Part shown: positions 33,948-42,195 of the stretch, one piece after another
How positions within the stretch are numbered: position 1 is the stretch's first letter
Layout: every line of letters starts with the position of its first letter
Assembly: GCA_934555825.1 (NCBI GenBank)
Contig: CAKTFJ010000001.1
Coordinates: forward strand, 124,001-188,000
Length of the DNA: 64,000 bases
DNA from: an uncultured Hyphomicrobium sp.
Lineage (GTDB): Bacteria; Pseudomonadota; Alphaproteobacteria; Rhizobiales; Hyphomicrobiaceae
Direction of reading: 5' to 3'
Made by a program: the position numbers and the translations under genes
Notes under the pieces: generated by a model
Told to the model about the DNA's origin: nothing
Databases searched by the model: none
The model's input: only the letters and a program-made list of their open reading frames with translations

Positions 33948-35027
33948 ATGGCACAGGTTCTCGTACTCGTCGGTACTAAAAAAGGGACCTTCATCCTCAG
34001 GAGCGATGCCGCGCGCCGCGACTGGGCGTTGAGTGGGCCATTCTGCGCGACGTCGCCGGTGCAGCACGCGATTGGAGACGCAACGACAGGGACGATTTAT
34101 GCGGCGGCCGGCGATGCGTGGTTCGGACCCGCGGTGTGGAAATCGACGGACTTCGGTCAGACGTGGACGCATTCGAGCGAGGGGCTTGCGTACGCGGAGG
34201 GCGAGGAGCCGATCAAGGCGGCGTGGAGCCTCGCGAAAAGCGGAGACGTGCTCTATGCGGGGGTGGAGCCTGCTGGGTTGTTCAAAAGCACGGACGACGG
34301 CCTGACATGGTCACAGGTGTCGGGGCTCAGGGCGCATCCCTCGCGTCCCGAATGGAACCCTGGCGGCGGCGGTCTCATCCTGCACCACATCCTGCCGCAT
34401 CCCAGCGACCCCCAAAAACTGTGGGTCGGAATCTCTGCTGCGGGTGTGTTCTACACCGCCGATGGCGGCGCAACGTGGGAACCGCGCAATCGCGGCACAC
34501 GCGCCGATTACAATCCCGAAGACCAACGCTATCCCGAGTTCGGCCAGTGCGTGCACAGTCTGGCGCTTGCGCCCGGTGGCGGCGAACGGCTCTACCAGCA
34601 GAACCATTGCGGCATGTACCGAAGCGACGATGGCGGGCGCGAATGGGTCAGCATCGAAGCCGGTTTGCCGTCGACCTTCGGCTTTCCTTCCGCTGCGCAT
34701 CCGCGCGATCCCGAGGCCCTGTTTCTGCTTCCGCTCAACGGCGATATCAAAGGCCGCTATATGCCCGATGCTCAAGCCGCGGTGTGGCGCACGCGCGATG
34801 GCGGAGCCTCATGGACGGATTTGAGACACGGGCTCCCGCAGGAGCACGCCTATTTCGGGGTGTTACGCCAGGCGCTCGCGACGGATCGGCTGGAGCCGGC
34901 CGGCGTTTATTTCGGCACCAGTGGCGGAGCCTTGTACGGGAGTGCCGACGAGGGCGAGAGCTGGGTGCCGCTCGCGCAGCACCTGCCGCAGATCTCGTCG
35001 GTGGAAACGCTTCTGATCGACACTTGA
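33948..35027 (+). CDS. BNR/sortilin-type beta-propeller protein (glycosidase-like repeat protein)
   Basis: Predicted 359-residue protein without a signal peptide. It holds repeated BNR/Asp-box-like blades: WKSTDFGQTWTHSS, FKSTDDGLTWSQVS, YTADGGATWEPR, YRSDDGGREWVSI, WRTRDGGASWTDL and YGSADEGESWVPL, which predict a beta-propeller of the VPS10/sialidase-repeat class. Conserved histidines (HCGMYR, HILPHP) could bind a metal. No catalytic residues of true sialidases can be assigned. A MoaD/ThiS-like gene starts 11 bases after its stop, an arrangement that suggests the two work together. Confidence 0.82.
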   Translation: MAQVLVLVGTKKGTFILRSDAARRDWALSGPFCATSPVQHAIGDATTGTIYAAAGDAWFGPAVWKSTDFGQTWTHSSEGLAYAEGEEPIKAAWSLAKSGDVLYAGVEPAGLFKSTDDGLTWSQVSGLRAHPSRPEWNPGGGGLILHHILPHPSDPQKLWVGISAAGVFYTADGGATWEPRNRGTRADYNPEDQRYPEFGQCVHSLALAPGGGERLYQQNHCGMYRSDDGGREWVSIEAGLPSTFGFPSAAHPRDPEALFLLPLNGDIKGRYMPDAQAAVWRTRDGGASWTDLRHGLPQEHAYFGVLRQALATDRLEPAGVYFGTSGGALYGSADEGESWVPLAQHLPQISSVETLLIDT

Positions 35028-35038
35028 GGTGCGCGGCG

Positions 35039-35359
35039 ATGGAGGGCAAGGCGCGCGGTTTGGAGCAAGCGAACGCGACTTCGGCAGGGGACGCGGCGGT
35101 GACCGTCGTCCTGCCGCGTGCGTTGCTCAGGCTGTTTCCCGATGCGCCGAGCGAGGTTTCTTTGGAGGCGCGGACTGTCGGGGAGATGATCGCCGAACTC
35201 GATGTCCGCTGGCCGGGAATGCGTGATCGCTTGCAGGATTCGACGCCTGCCGTGCGCCGCCACATCAACGTGTTCGTCGATGGGCGGCGGGGCAAGCTCG
35301 AGACCCCGCTTCGAGAGGGTCTCAAAGTTTATGTGTTGACCGCGATCTCTGGCGGGTGA
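35039..35359 (+). CDS. MoaD/ThiS family ubiquitin-like protein
   Basis: Predicted 106-residue beta-grasp protein ending in a diglycine (AISGG), the mark of sulfur carriers of the MoaD/ThiS type. It has the usual acidic-loop/hydrophobic pattern: TVVLPRALLRLFPDA, TVGEMIAELDVRWPGM, HINVFVDGRR and LKVYVLTAISGG. GAGG sits eight bases before the ATG. No MoaE, ThiG or MoeB gene is adjacent; instead it follows a BNR-propeller gene, so it is probably not the molybdopterin synthase subunit but a carrier for another sulfur or conjugation reaction. Confidence 0.85.
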   Translation: MEGKARGLEQANATSAGDAAVTVVLPRALLRLFPDAPSEVSLEARTVGEMIAELDVRWPGMRDRLQDSTPAVRRHINVFVDGRRGKLETPLREGLKVYVLTAISGG

Positions 35360-35368
35360 CGCGAGAGA

Positions 35369-36577
35369 TTAGGGCTGGGGTGGCACCGCGCCGGGGGGTG
35401 GTCCCGGCATTGCGCCCGGCGGCGGTCCGCCAGCACCCGGCATTCCCGGAAGACCCGGCGGCAGTCCGCCGCCCGGCATCCCCGGCAAGCCGCCGGGCAT
35501 GCCAGGGATTCCGCCCGGCATGCCGGGTATTCCCGGCCCTTGCATCTGAGCGCCTTCAGCCTGCGCGTTCTCGTCTTCGACGAGCTCGTCGAGCTTTTTG
35601 TAAATCGTCTGGACCTTGCTCGGATGGATCTGGAATTCCCAGCCCTCCGCGCGGCGCTTGATGTCCTCTGCTGCCGTTTTGGCGTCACCTTCGCCGGTCG
35701 CGTCGATCTTGGCCCAGGCGCCGTCCTTCTCGCGGCGCACGCTCATCGCGATCTTGAGACCGCTGTCGAGAGTGAGCGTCACGGTGCCGGCTTCCCCGCC
35801 CTTGGCGTCCGACGCCTTGCGGGCGCTGTCGAGATCCAGGAACGATGCGGCTTCGATGATGTTGTCGACGGCGTTGATGTATCGGATCTTCTTGCCGTCC
35901 GGGATGGTGATGAGCTGATGGCCTTTGCCTTCGTCCAGGCGCTTCACTTCATATTTCTGGTCGCCTGGGATTTCGACGGTGGCGCTGGCAATCGTCTCGG
36001 TCGGAACCTCAAACACGCGAGGCGCCGCCCAATCGCGCAACGCGGTGCCGCCCACGATGCGCTCGTCCGCGAGCCAGCTTTGCGTTTCGCCGGGGCGGCG
36101 CACGTAGGTGCCGGCCACCGTCATGCCCGACTGTCCGAAGCGCGTCTTGCCGGCGATGATCTCGCCAATCGCTTCGCCGTCCTTATCTTCCAGGCGGATG
36201 CGGCGCGCGGCGTTGTCTTTCGCAGGATCGCTGACGTCGAGGAGGTGATAGCGGTCGGCGTTCGCCGTCTTGGCTTCGATGAGCTCGGCTTCCGCGAGCG
36301 CGTTGACGAAGGCGTGGATCTTTTCCGTGCTGGCCGGATAACCGTCCTCGCTCTGGATCGCCCACTGATCGCCGGATTGCTCGATTGTGGCGGTGGTGCC
36401 GCCTTGCTCTATGACGATGCGTGCAAGGTTGGGGGCTGTCGCTTCGAGGTTCGGCAACAGTTTGCCTGAGCTCTTGGTGCCGAGCGTCCAGGGGGCGTTG
36501 GCCGTGTAAACGGTGGCTGCCACGACGAGTGAAAGCGCGGCCGCTGCTGCCAGGACGGCGAACTGTCGGGGTGTCAT
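35369..36577 (-). CDS. DUF4340 protein with collagen-like Pro-Gly-Met tail
   Basis: Predicted 402-residue protein with one N-terminal transmembrane helix (about 5-27) and a periplasmic body containing DUF4340 repeats (PNLARIVIEQGG, YHLLDVSDP, RYINAVDNIIEAASFLDLDS). The last 55 residues are a low-complexity tail of PGMPGG and PGIPGM repeats ending PPGAVPPQP. DUF4340 proteins are constant partners of Gld-type ABC transporters; this one is the last gene of such an operon and begins 31 bases after the GldG-like gene. Its molecular role is unknown. It converges with the MoaD/ThiS-like gene. Confidence 0.83.
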   Translation of the reverse strand: MTPRQFAVLAAAAALSLVVAATVYTANAPWTLGTKSSGKLLPNLEATAPNLARIVIEQGGTTATIEQSGDQWAIQSEDGYPASTEKIHAFVNALAEAELIEAKTANADRYHLLDVSDPAKDNAARRIRLEDKDGEAIGEIIAGKTRFGQSGMTVAGTYVRRPGETQSWLADERIVGGTALRDWAAPRVFEVPTETIASATVEIPGDQKYEVKRLDEGKGHQLITIPDGKKIRYINAVDNIIEAASFLDLDSARKASDAKGGEAGTVTLTLDSGLKIAMSVRREKDGAWAKIDATGEGDAKTAAEDIKRRAEGWEFQIHPSKVQTIYKKLDELVEDENAQAEGAQMQGPGIPGMPGGIPGMPGGLPGMPGGGLPPGLPGMPGAGGPPPGAMPGPPPGAVPPQP

Positions 36578-36608
36578 CGTACTCGATCTCCGGCTTTTCT
36601 TTTATGTC

Positions 36609-38612
36609 TTACGGCTTCGGGGACGGGCGCCGGCGCGAGCGCCATGCCGTCCAGCCCAAGCCGACCACCGCAATGAGAAGCGGCACGAGCGCGATGTTTG
36701 CGAACTTCAGCCAGCCGTCCAGGCTGTCGATGTTCTGGCGCAGGGCGAGCTTGACCTGGCGCAACTCGCGGCGTGTCTCGACCATCTGGTTGCGGAAACC
36801 TTCGATGGCTTCGCGCTCCTTGTCGGAGACGATGACGTTGCCGGCGGCGGCTGCGCTCTGCAGCTTTTCGAGCTCCTGCTCGACGCTCTTGAGGCGCTCG
36901 GTGAGGGCCTGCTCCTTCTCGCGGTACTGACGCTCGGCGTCGCGGCGCAGGCTCTCCACCCGTGTGAAGGTGCGATCCTTGATGCCGCGTCCGCGCAGCG
37001 CGATGAGGTCGTCCGAGCCCGTGAGATTTTCCAGCGCGCCGACGATGAAGGCGGCGTTGTGTGCATGCGGAATCACGAACTGGCGACCCATCATCTGGCG
37101 CGTTTCTGCCCAGAACTGATCGGCCATGATGTCGCTGTCGGCCACGACGATGGCGTTGATCTGCCCGGATGCGACGTGGTTGGGGCCGGGGTCCGTGGCG
37201 GCGGGCTGCGCCGCTTCGGCCTTCTCGCCATCCTTCGCCTCGTCCGCTGCGCCGGTGCCGAGATCGGTCTCGTCCTTCGGCTGCCCGTTGGGAAACGCGC
37301 TCTTGGCTTCGCCCGAAACGCGGGCCGCGAGCGTGAGCGACTTGCCGCCCGGCTTGTAGTCGCGCAGCAGGCCAAGCGGATTGGAGCCCATGCCTGTGTG
37401 GCTCGCCGAGACCTCCATGGCGTCGGTTGACGTCGTGAGGATCGGGGTGATGGTGGTCGAGGCACCCGGTACCTGCGTCAGGTAGCCGGAAGAGGCGAGG
37501 TTCAGGTTATCGACGCCCTGAGACAGCACGTCCTGGTTGTTGATGTTGTCGCCCGAGAGGCCGAGCCAAGCGACGAACTCGGTGACGGTGCCTTCACTGC
37601 CACGGCCGAACTGTACGCGGCGTGCGTTACGAATGTCGGCGGCGACTTTTGTGGGATCGAATTCGAGGCCCCAGGCCTTGAGCAGCTTCGTCAGCTCGGC
37701 GCGGCCTTCGCCGGGCACCTGCATGAGGTGGAACTGCGAGGCTTCCGGCATCGGGTCGATGAGTGCCAGCACCTTGCCGCCCTTCAACACGTACTGGTCG
37801 ATGGCGTAGGCCGCCTGCGCCGTGAGCCCCTTGGGCTGGGCGACAAGCAGCACGTCGATGCGGTTGGGGATTTCGATGACGTCTTCGGCGATCTTCTCGA
37901 CGTCGAAGAACTCGCGGATCTGAGCCATGATGCCCCAAGCAGGCGTCTGCTGCTTGGTCATCGGGTTCTCGCCGCCATCGAGCGGGAGCGCGCTGATGAT
38001 GCCGACGCGGCGCTTCTCCGCGTTCGCAAGCGTGTGGATGAGCTTTGTGATCTCGTACTCGACGAAGTTCTCGCGATCCGGGGAGAAGAACGCAATCAAC
38101 TCGTGGCCGTCGGTGGAGTTGGTGGCGGAGAGGCCGAAGTAGCCCATCTCGCCCTCGGCATTGAGACGGCGGCCGGTGAGGCCGGAGGCGACAGCGCGAT
38201 CCTCAGCGTCGGAGAAGGGCTCGGGATCCAGGTACTCGACCTGGAGCTTGCCGCCCGAGATGCGGCTGAACTCCTCGAGCATCGAGCGAATGCGCTCGAA
38301 ATAACGCGCGTGCGAGGGGGCGAGTTCGCCGAGGCGGCGCGAGAAGTAGACGCGTGCGGTGATCGGCTCGTCCATCGATTGCAATACGGCAACCGAGCCC
38401 GGGGAGATCGAGTAGAGGCGATCTTCCGTCAGGTCGGCCTTCCAGTTGCCGAAGATGGTCGATGAGATGAGATTGACGGACAGGAGCAGAACGCCTGCAA
38501 GGGCAAGGCCGCCCCAGGCGAGCTTGGCTGCGGACAGACCGGATGCCCAGGTGACGAGGCCGGAGAACATCGCGGAAAGGTGGGCGCGCACGGCGGCAAG
38601 AAGATCTCTCAT
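36609..38612 (-). CDS. GldG-like auxiliary subunit of Gld-type ABC transporter
   Basis: Predicted 667-residue membrane protein. A transmembrane helix near the N-terminus (about 28-50) is followed by the ABC-type/gliding-motility DUF domain (LTEDRLYSISPGSVAVLQ, ITARVYFSRRLGELAPSHARYFERIRSMLEEF, VLLVAQPKGLTAQAAYAIDQYVLKGGKVLALID; each quoted in part) and a C-terminal coiled coil (about 560-630) leading to a last transmembrane helix and an Arg-rich end. It is related to IFT52/GldG. The operon order is ATPase, permease, this gene, DUF4340. Bacteroidetes use GldAFG in gliding; in proteobacteria the substrate is unknown. It starts 11 bases after the permease stop. Confidence 0.85.
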   Translation of the reverse strand: MRDLLAAVRAHLSAMFSGLVTWASGLSAAKLAWGGLALAGVLLLSVNLISSTIFGNWKADLTEDRLYSISPGSVAVLQSMDEPITARVYFSRRLGELAPSHARYFERIRSMLEEFSRISGGKLQVEYLDPEPFSDAEDRAVASGLTGRRLNAEGEMGYFGLSATNSTDGHELIAFFSPDRENFVEYEITKLIHTLANAEKRRVGIISALPLDGGENPMTKQQTPAWGIMAQIREFFDVEKIAEDVIEIPNRIDVLLVAQPKGLTAQAAYAIDQYVLKGGKVLALIDPMPEASQFHLMQVPGEGRAELTKLLKAWGLEFDPTKVAADIRNARRVQFGRGSEGTVTEFVAWLGLSGDNINNQDVLSQGVDNLNLASSGYLTQVPGASTTITPILTTSTDAMEVSASHTGMGSNPLGLLRDYKPGGKSLTLAARVSGEAKSAFPNGQPKDETDLGTGAADEAKDGEKAEAAQPAATDPGPNHVASGQINAIVVADSDIMADQFWAETRQMMGRQFVIPHAHNAAFIVGALENLTGSDDLIALRGRGIKDRTFTRVESLRRDAERQYREKEQALTERLKSVEQELEKLQSAAAAGNVIVSDKEREAIEGFRNQMVETRRELRQVKLALRQNIDSLDGWLKFANIALVPLLIAVVGLGWTAWRSRRRPSPKP

Positions 38613-38623
38613 GATGCTCACTC

Positions 38624-39370
38624 TCAGGCGGATTTCTTCTGGCTGACGGCGATCGCGTTGGCGAACAACGCGAAGGCGATCAGCGAAAGGAAGAAGATGA
38701 TGGAGTCGAGGCTCAGGACGCCGCGGGTGATCTGCTCGTAGTGGGTGAGGAAGCTCATCGTCGCCACGCCGTCTGCGATAAAGCGCGGCGCCCAGGTGCG
38801 AACGGCGTTCTGTACGAGTTCCATGCCGCTTGTCACGAACAGGAAGCAGACGGTTGCGGCGAGGATGAAGGCGATCACCTGGTTCTTGGTCATCGCGGAG
38901 ATGAAGGCTCCGATGGCGAGGAAGGCGCCGGCCATCAGGAAGCTGCCGATGTAGCTGGCGAAGATCACGCCGTTGTCTGGATCGCCGAGGTAGTTGACCG
39001 TGATCCACATCGGGAACGTGAGAATGAGAGCGAGACCGATGAATGCCCAGGCGGCCGCGAACTTGCCGAGGATGGCTTCCGTTGGCGAGACAGGCAGCGT
39101 CATCAGAAGCTCGATGGTGCCGCTCTTTCTCTCCTCGGCCCAGAGGCGCATGGCGACGGCGGGAACGAGAAGAAGGTAAAGCCAGGGGTGATAGGCGAAG
39201 AACGAATGCAGGTTCGCCTGACCGCGGTCGAAGAATCCGCCGATGTAGAAGGCGAACGCGCCGGTCGCGGCGACGAAGATGGTGAGGAAGACGGCAGCCA
39301 GCGGGGTCGCGAAGTAGGCCGCGAACTCGCGCTTGGCGATGATGTAGGCGTTGCTCAGGGTGTCGCGCAT
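38624..39370 (-). CDS. ABC-2-type permease, GldF-like
   Basis: Predicted 248-residue permease with six hydrophobic helices. Family blocks are AYIIAKREFAAYFATPLA at the N-terminus, the coupling region LWAEERKSGTIELLMTLPVS and the C-terminal ITRGVLSLDSIIFFLSLI. It fits the ABC-2 permeases paired with GldA-like ATPases. The ATG is fixed by the ATPase stop 4 bases upstream and by homologous length. It is part of a four-gene operon (ATPase, permease, GldG-like, DUF4340). Confidence 0.88.
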   Translation of the reverse strand: MRDTLSNAYIIAKREFAAYFATPLAAVFLTIFVAATGAFAFYIGGFFDRGQANLHSFFAYHPWLYLLLVPAVAMRLWAEERKSGTIELLMTLPVSPTEAILGKFAAAWAFIGLALILTFPMWITVNYLGDPDNGVIFASYIGSFLMAGAFLAIGAFISAMTKNQVIAFILAATVCFLFVTSGMELVQNAVRTWAPRFIADGVATMSFLTHYEQITRGVLSLDSIIFFLSLIAFALFANAIAVSQKKSA

Positions 39371-39374
39371 GGGA

Positions 39375-40325
39375 TCAAGCCTGGGTCGAAGTGGTGATGT
39401 CGCGGAAGACGTCGTCGAGCTTAGCCCGTTCGACGAAGAGCTCCTGGTAAGGGAGCTGCTCGCGGGCCAGAAGCTCGCCGATCGCTTTCGCGGGGGTTGC
39501 GCCGTTCTTCGCAAGCGCGCGGAGTTGGATGAGACCGCCTGTCGTGCCGGCCGTCTCGACGGCGGCGACATCGGGAAGATCCTGGACGGCCTTGGCGATG
39601 CGCTCGGCGTCGGTCTCGGCAACCTTGATCGCGACGGCGCCGTGGCTCGCCGCTCGGCCGAGCAGGCTCTCGGCGGTGCCGTCGGCGATGATGCGGCCCT
39701 TGTTAATGATGACGGCGCGTGTGCAGACCGCCTCCACCTCTTCGAGGATGTGGGTCGAGACGATGATCGCCTTCGTCGCCGCCATCTCGCGGATCAGCTC
39801 GCGGACGTGGTGTTTCTGGTTCGGGTCGAGGCCATCGGTGGGCTCGTCCATGATCAGAACGGGCGGGTCGTGCAGGATCGCCTGGGCGATGCCGACGCGG
39901 CGCTTATAGCCCTTGGACAGCGTTTCGATGCGCTGGTCGACTACTCCGCCAAGGCCCGCGCGCCCAATGGCGGCTGCAACCCGAGTGTCGACGTCGGCGC
40001 CGCGATAGCCGCGGATCTCGGCAATGAAGGCGAGGAACGTGGTCGGTGTCATGTCGCCGTAGGCGGGGGCGCCTTCCGGAAGGTAGCCCAGGCGGGTTTT
40101 TGCGGCTTTCGGCGTTGCTTGCACATCGAAGTCGCAGATGCGCGCGGTGCCGGAGTCGGGTTCGAGAAAGCCCGCGATCATTTTCATGGTCGTGGATTTT
40201 CCGGCGCCGTTCGGTCCCAGAAAGCCCAGAACTTCGCCCTTTTTCACGGCGAGAGAGATCCCGTCGACGGCTGTAATTGCGCCGAAAGTCTTTCTCAGGC
40301 CGTCGGCCTCAATGAGAGCCGCCAT
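39375..40325 (-). CDS. ABC transporter ATP-binding protein, GldA-like
   Basis: Predicted 316-residue ATPase. The Walker A is GPNGAGKST (37-45), the signature is the GldA/CcmA-like variant LSKGYKRRVGIAQA, Walker B is VLIMDEPTDGLDP, and the switch His is in VSTHILEEVE. A C-terminal extension of about 80 residues (from about 230) is typical of drug-export and Gld-type ATPases. It heads the operon and would energise the six-helix permease encoded next. The promoter region upstream (40326-40616) is shared with a forward membrane-protein gene. Confidence 0.92.
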   Translation of the reverse strand: MAALIEADGLRKTFGAITAVDGISLAVKKGEVLGFLGPNGAGKSTTMKMIAGFLEPDSGTARICDFDVQATPKAAKTRLGYLPEGAPAYGDMTPTTFLAFIAEIRGYRGADVDTRVAAAIGRAGLGGVVDQRIETLSKGYKRRVGIAQAILHDPPVLIMDEPTDGLDPNQKHHVRELIREMAATKAIIVSTHILEEVEAVCTRAVIINKGRIIADGTAESLLGRAASHGAVAIKVAETDAERIAKAVQDLPDVAAVETAGTTGGLIQLRALAKNGATPAKAIGELLAREQLPYQELFVERAKLDDVFRDITTSTQA

Positions 40326-40452
40326 CTCGCAGTTCCTCCCTGTGCCGGCATAGGCTGCCGAACGTGTCGCATGCGAAGCGCGAATTTATTGAGATGCGTG
40401 CTCGTTTCAAGGGAAAAGGCGCTGATTTTGCTCGTCTTAAGAAAAGTTCATC

Positions 40453-40465
40453 CTACGTAGGGACT
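40453..40465 (+). repeat. Left arm of a 13-base inverted repeat framing an orphan membrane gene
   Basis: CTACGTAGGGACT; its reverse complement occurs at 41395-41407, just past the gene. Positions 40452-40461 (CCTACGTAGG) are also a perfect palindrome by themselves, so this arm could be a dimer-binding operator in the promoter region. Confidence 0.55.
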
Positions 40466-40616
40466 GGCGCATGGGTATGGAGTGTGCTTTGCGCGCGCGT
40501 CACGCGATGCCCGCTCGGCGGAGAAGGTCATCCCCTGCCGCGATCGGGCCGCCGTCTTGTTTGCCGATACCGAATTTGCCATGTCTGGCAGCTCGTTCAG
40601 CCCGGAGCCCGACACG

Positions 40617-41396
40617 ATGGCCGCTCTTTCCACCGCAAATCCGCACATTCCGCCGCCGCCTCTCGACGTCATACCAGACGCTCTCTGGGCGCCGCGCCGG
40701 TCGGAAGCGTGGTGGTGGCTTTACTTACCGCTCGTGCTGTTTGCGGGGTTGCTTGCGATCTCGCTCGGGTGGCCGAATTTCTATCGCGCCTACATTCTTC
40801 CCGAGGGCTACGGGTTTCTGGAACTCGGACATTTCCTCATTCCGTTCGCGGCGTTCGTTCTTGCGTTGCGGCTTTTACTCTTCCGCGTGGTGCGGGAAAG
40901 CTGGCTGCTGTGGCTGTTCATTCTGGTTTTCGGCCTCGGCAACTTTTACATCGCGGGCGAGGAGCACAGTTGGGGGCAGCACTTCTTCAATTGGAACACG
41001 CCGGCCTATTGGTCCGACATCAATCGGCAGGCGGAGACGAACCTGCACAACGTTTCGCATTGGTTTAATCACCGCCCCCGTCTCGTGCTTGAGATCGGCA
41101 TTGCGATCGGCGGCATTCTGATCCCGCTTATTCAATCGCGGGTAGGGCTCTTTCGCCAACCGCTCTTGGCGCTGCTCACGCCGCCGGTGCAACTCACCGT
41201 CGTGGCCGTCGTCGCGCTCGTTGTGAAAGTGATCAATCACCTTTGGAAAGGTGATGTCGTGGGGACTGAGCTTCTCATCCGTCCGAGTGAGGCGCTTGAG
41301 ACGTTCATCTATCTCTTTCTGCTCTATTACGCGATCGTATTGGGACGGCGTGTGCGCGCGCTTGAAGCGGCGGGTGTGCGTCAAGTGCCGCTTTAG
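40617..41396 (+). CDS. Orphan integral membrane protein of unknown function
   Basis: I cannot name this 259-residue protein. It has about six hydrophobic helices (around 35-55, 75-100, 105-125, 155-175, 185-205 and 230-250), a cytosolic Pro-rich N-terminus (HIPPPPLDVIP) and a loop rich in His and Trp (GEEHSWGQHFFNW, NLHNVSHWFNHR) that could bind metal or haem. The start at 40617 has CGGAG upstream at normal spacing; an ATG at 40581 lacks a ribosome site. A 13-base inverted repeat lies on either side of the gene. It is divergent from the Gld-type ABC operon. Confidence 0.72.
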   Translation: MAALSTANPHIPPPPLDVIPDALWAPRRSEAWWWLYLPLVLFAGLLAISLGWPNFYRAYILPEGYGFLELGHFLIPFAAFVLALRLLLFRVVRESWLLWLFILVFGLGNFYIAGEEHSWGQHFFNWNTPAYWSDINRQAETNLHNVSHWFNHRPRLVLEIGIAIGGILIPLIQSRVGLFRQPLLALLTPPVQLTVVAVVALVVKVINHLWKGDVVGTELLIRPSEALETFIYLFLLYYAIVLGRRVRALEAAGVRQVPL

Positions 41397-41407
41397 TCCC
41401 TACGTAG
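41395..41407 (-). repeat. Right arm of the 13-base inverted repeat
   Basis: AGTCCCTACGTAG, the exact reverse complement of 40453-40465, overlapping the stop codon of the orphan membrane gene. The two arms are 929 bases apart. Confidence 0.55.
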
Positions 41408-41416
41408 CAGCGTCGA

Positions 41417-41704
41417 TCAACGTGCGAGGGTCAGACTGCCGGAGCGGGACGCGACGGAGTACGTTCCGTAGAACGGCACGCCCTTATAGGGGCCAGACGA
41501 GAGCCGGCCCTTGAGATCGAAACTCCAGCCGTCGGCGTGTTCCGTCATCTCGTCGATGTCCGCGTCGACCGGCTGGTCGCCGAGACGGAAATGCACCTGT
41601 TCGCGTCCCGGATAAACGAGCGCCCATTGGAGCGCCGGTTTGTCGGGGCCGTCGGAGATCGTCAGCACCGCGTCTGTCGTGGCTGGGTCGACTGGGTTGG
41701 TCAT
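41417..41704 (-). CDS. Small hypothetical protein
   Basis: Predicted 95-residue soluble protein that I do not recognise. It begins MTNPVDPATTDAVLTISDG and looks like a compact beta-rich domain (WALVYPGREQVHFRLGD, GWSFDLKGRLSSGPYKGVPFYGTY). GGAGA stands eight bases before the ATG. The next gene upstream on the same strand (41745-42005) ends 40 bases away, so the two may form a small operon divergent from sitABCD. No signal peptide or membrane helix. Confidence 0.65.
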   Translation of the reverse strand: MTNPVDPATTDAVLTISDGPDKPALQWALVYPGREQVHFRLGDQPVDADIDEMTEHADGWSFDLKGRLSSGPYKGVPFYGTYSVASRSGSLTLAR

Positions 41705-41744
41705 GAGGCCGTCTCCTTTCGTCGGATATCGGCGTGCGGCCGCC

Positions 41745-42005
41745 TTACGAACGGGTGCCAAGCGTTGCCGGATCGATGACGAGGCCTTGTCCATTGGCGC
41801 CTGCCGGCGGCCAAGCTTCCTTGCCGAGGGCAACCTCTTTCAACGTATCAACATCGCGCAGCCCCTTCTCGGCGGCGCCGAATACGCGCTTCGCCATCAG
41901 CTCGACCGGCACATCGAGGCCGCTTGCAGCGGCTTCCTCGCTCGCTCTTTCGAGGGCCTCCTGCAGGCGTTTGAGTTCGGCCTGGGTGTAAGACGCAACG
42001 TTCAT
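41745..42005 (-). CDS. Small helical hypothetical protein
   Basis: Predicted 86-residue protein of unknown function, mostly alpha-helical (YTQAELKRLQEALERASEEAA, seen in part) with a Gly/Pro-rich C-terminus. The ATG at 42005 is preferred over 42011 because the GGAG ribosome site is eight bases before it but only two before the other. It is divergent from sitA across the promoter region that carries Fur/Mur-like boxes, so it may be co-regulated. Confidence 0.6.
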   Translation of the reverse strand: MNVASYTQAELKRLQEALERASEEAAASGLDVPVELMAKRVFGAAEKGLRDVDTLKEVALGKEAWPPAGANGQGLVIDPATLGTRS

Positions 42006-42107
42006 TCCCATGTCTCCTTCGCGTGCTTGCAGTCGGAAGGCGGCGCGGTTGCGCGACGCGACAGAACTGGAACGCGTGCCGCTGTCAGCGGTTCCTCACA
42101 ACGCAAA

Positions 42108-42156
42108 TGCGAATGGTTCGCAATAGATTGACAATTGAGAATCGTTCGCATAAAGC
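42108..42156 (+). promoter_or_regulatory. sitA promoter with two Fur/Mur-like boxes
   Basis: Two 7-1-7 type boxes, TGCGAATGGTTCGCA (42108-42122) and TGAGAATCGTTCGCA (42136-42150), share GAATnGTTCGCA and are 28 bases apart. Between them lies a perfect -35 hexamer TTGACA (42128-42133); the -10 would be the weaker TAAAGC at 42151-42156 with a 17-base spacer. The dimer sites bracket the -35 and abut the -10, as expected for metal-dependent repression by Mur or Fur, the known regulators of sit operons in alphaproteobacteria. Confidence 0.68.
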
Positions 42157-42195
42157 TACGGAACGTAAGACGATGCGAAAATCGAGGTGGGACGA

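Noticed and set aside
35369-35530. Tandem DNA repeat or CRISPR-like array in the DUF4340 gene end
   Set aside because: The repetition is at the codon level (PGMPGG units), has irregular length and no spacers; it is coding low complexity.
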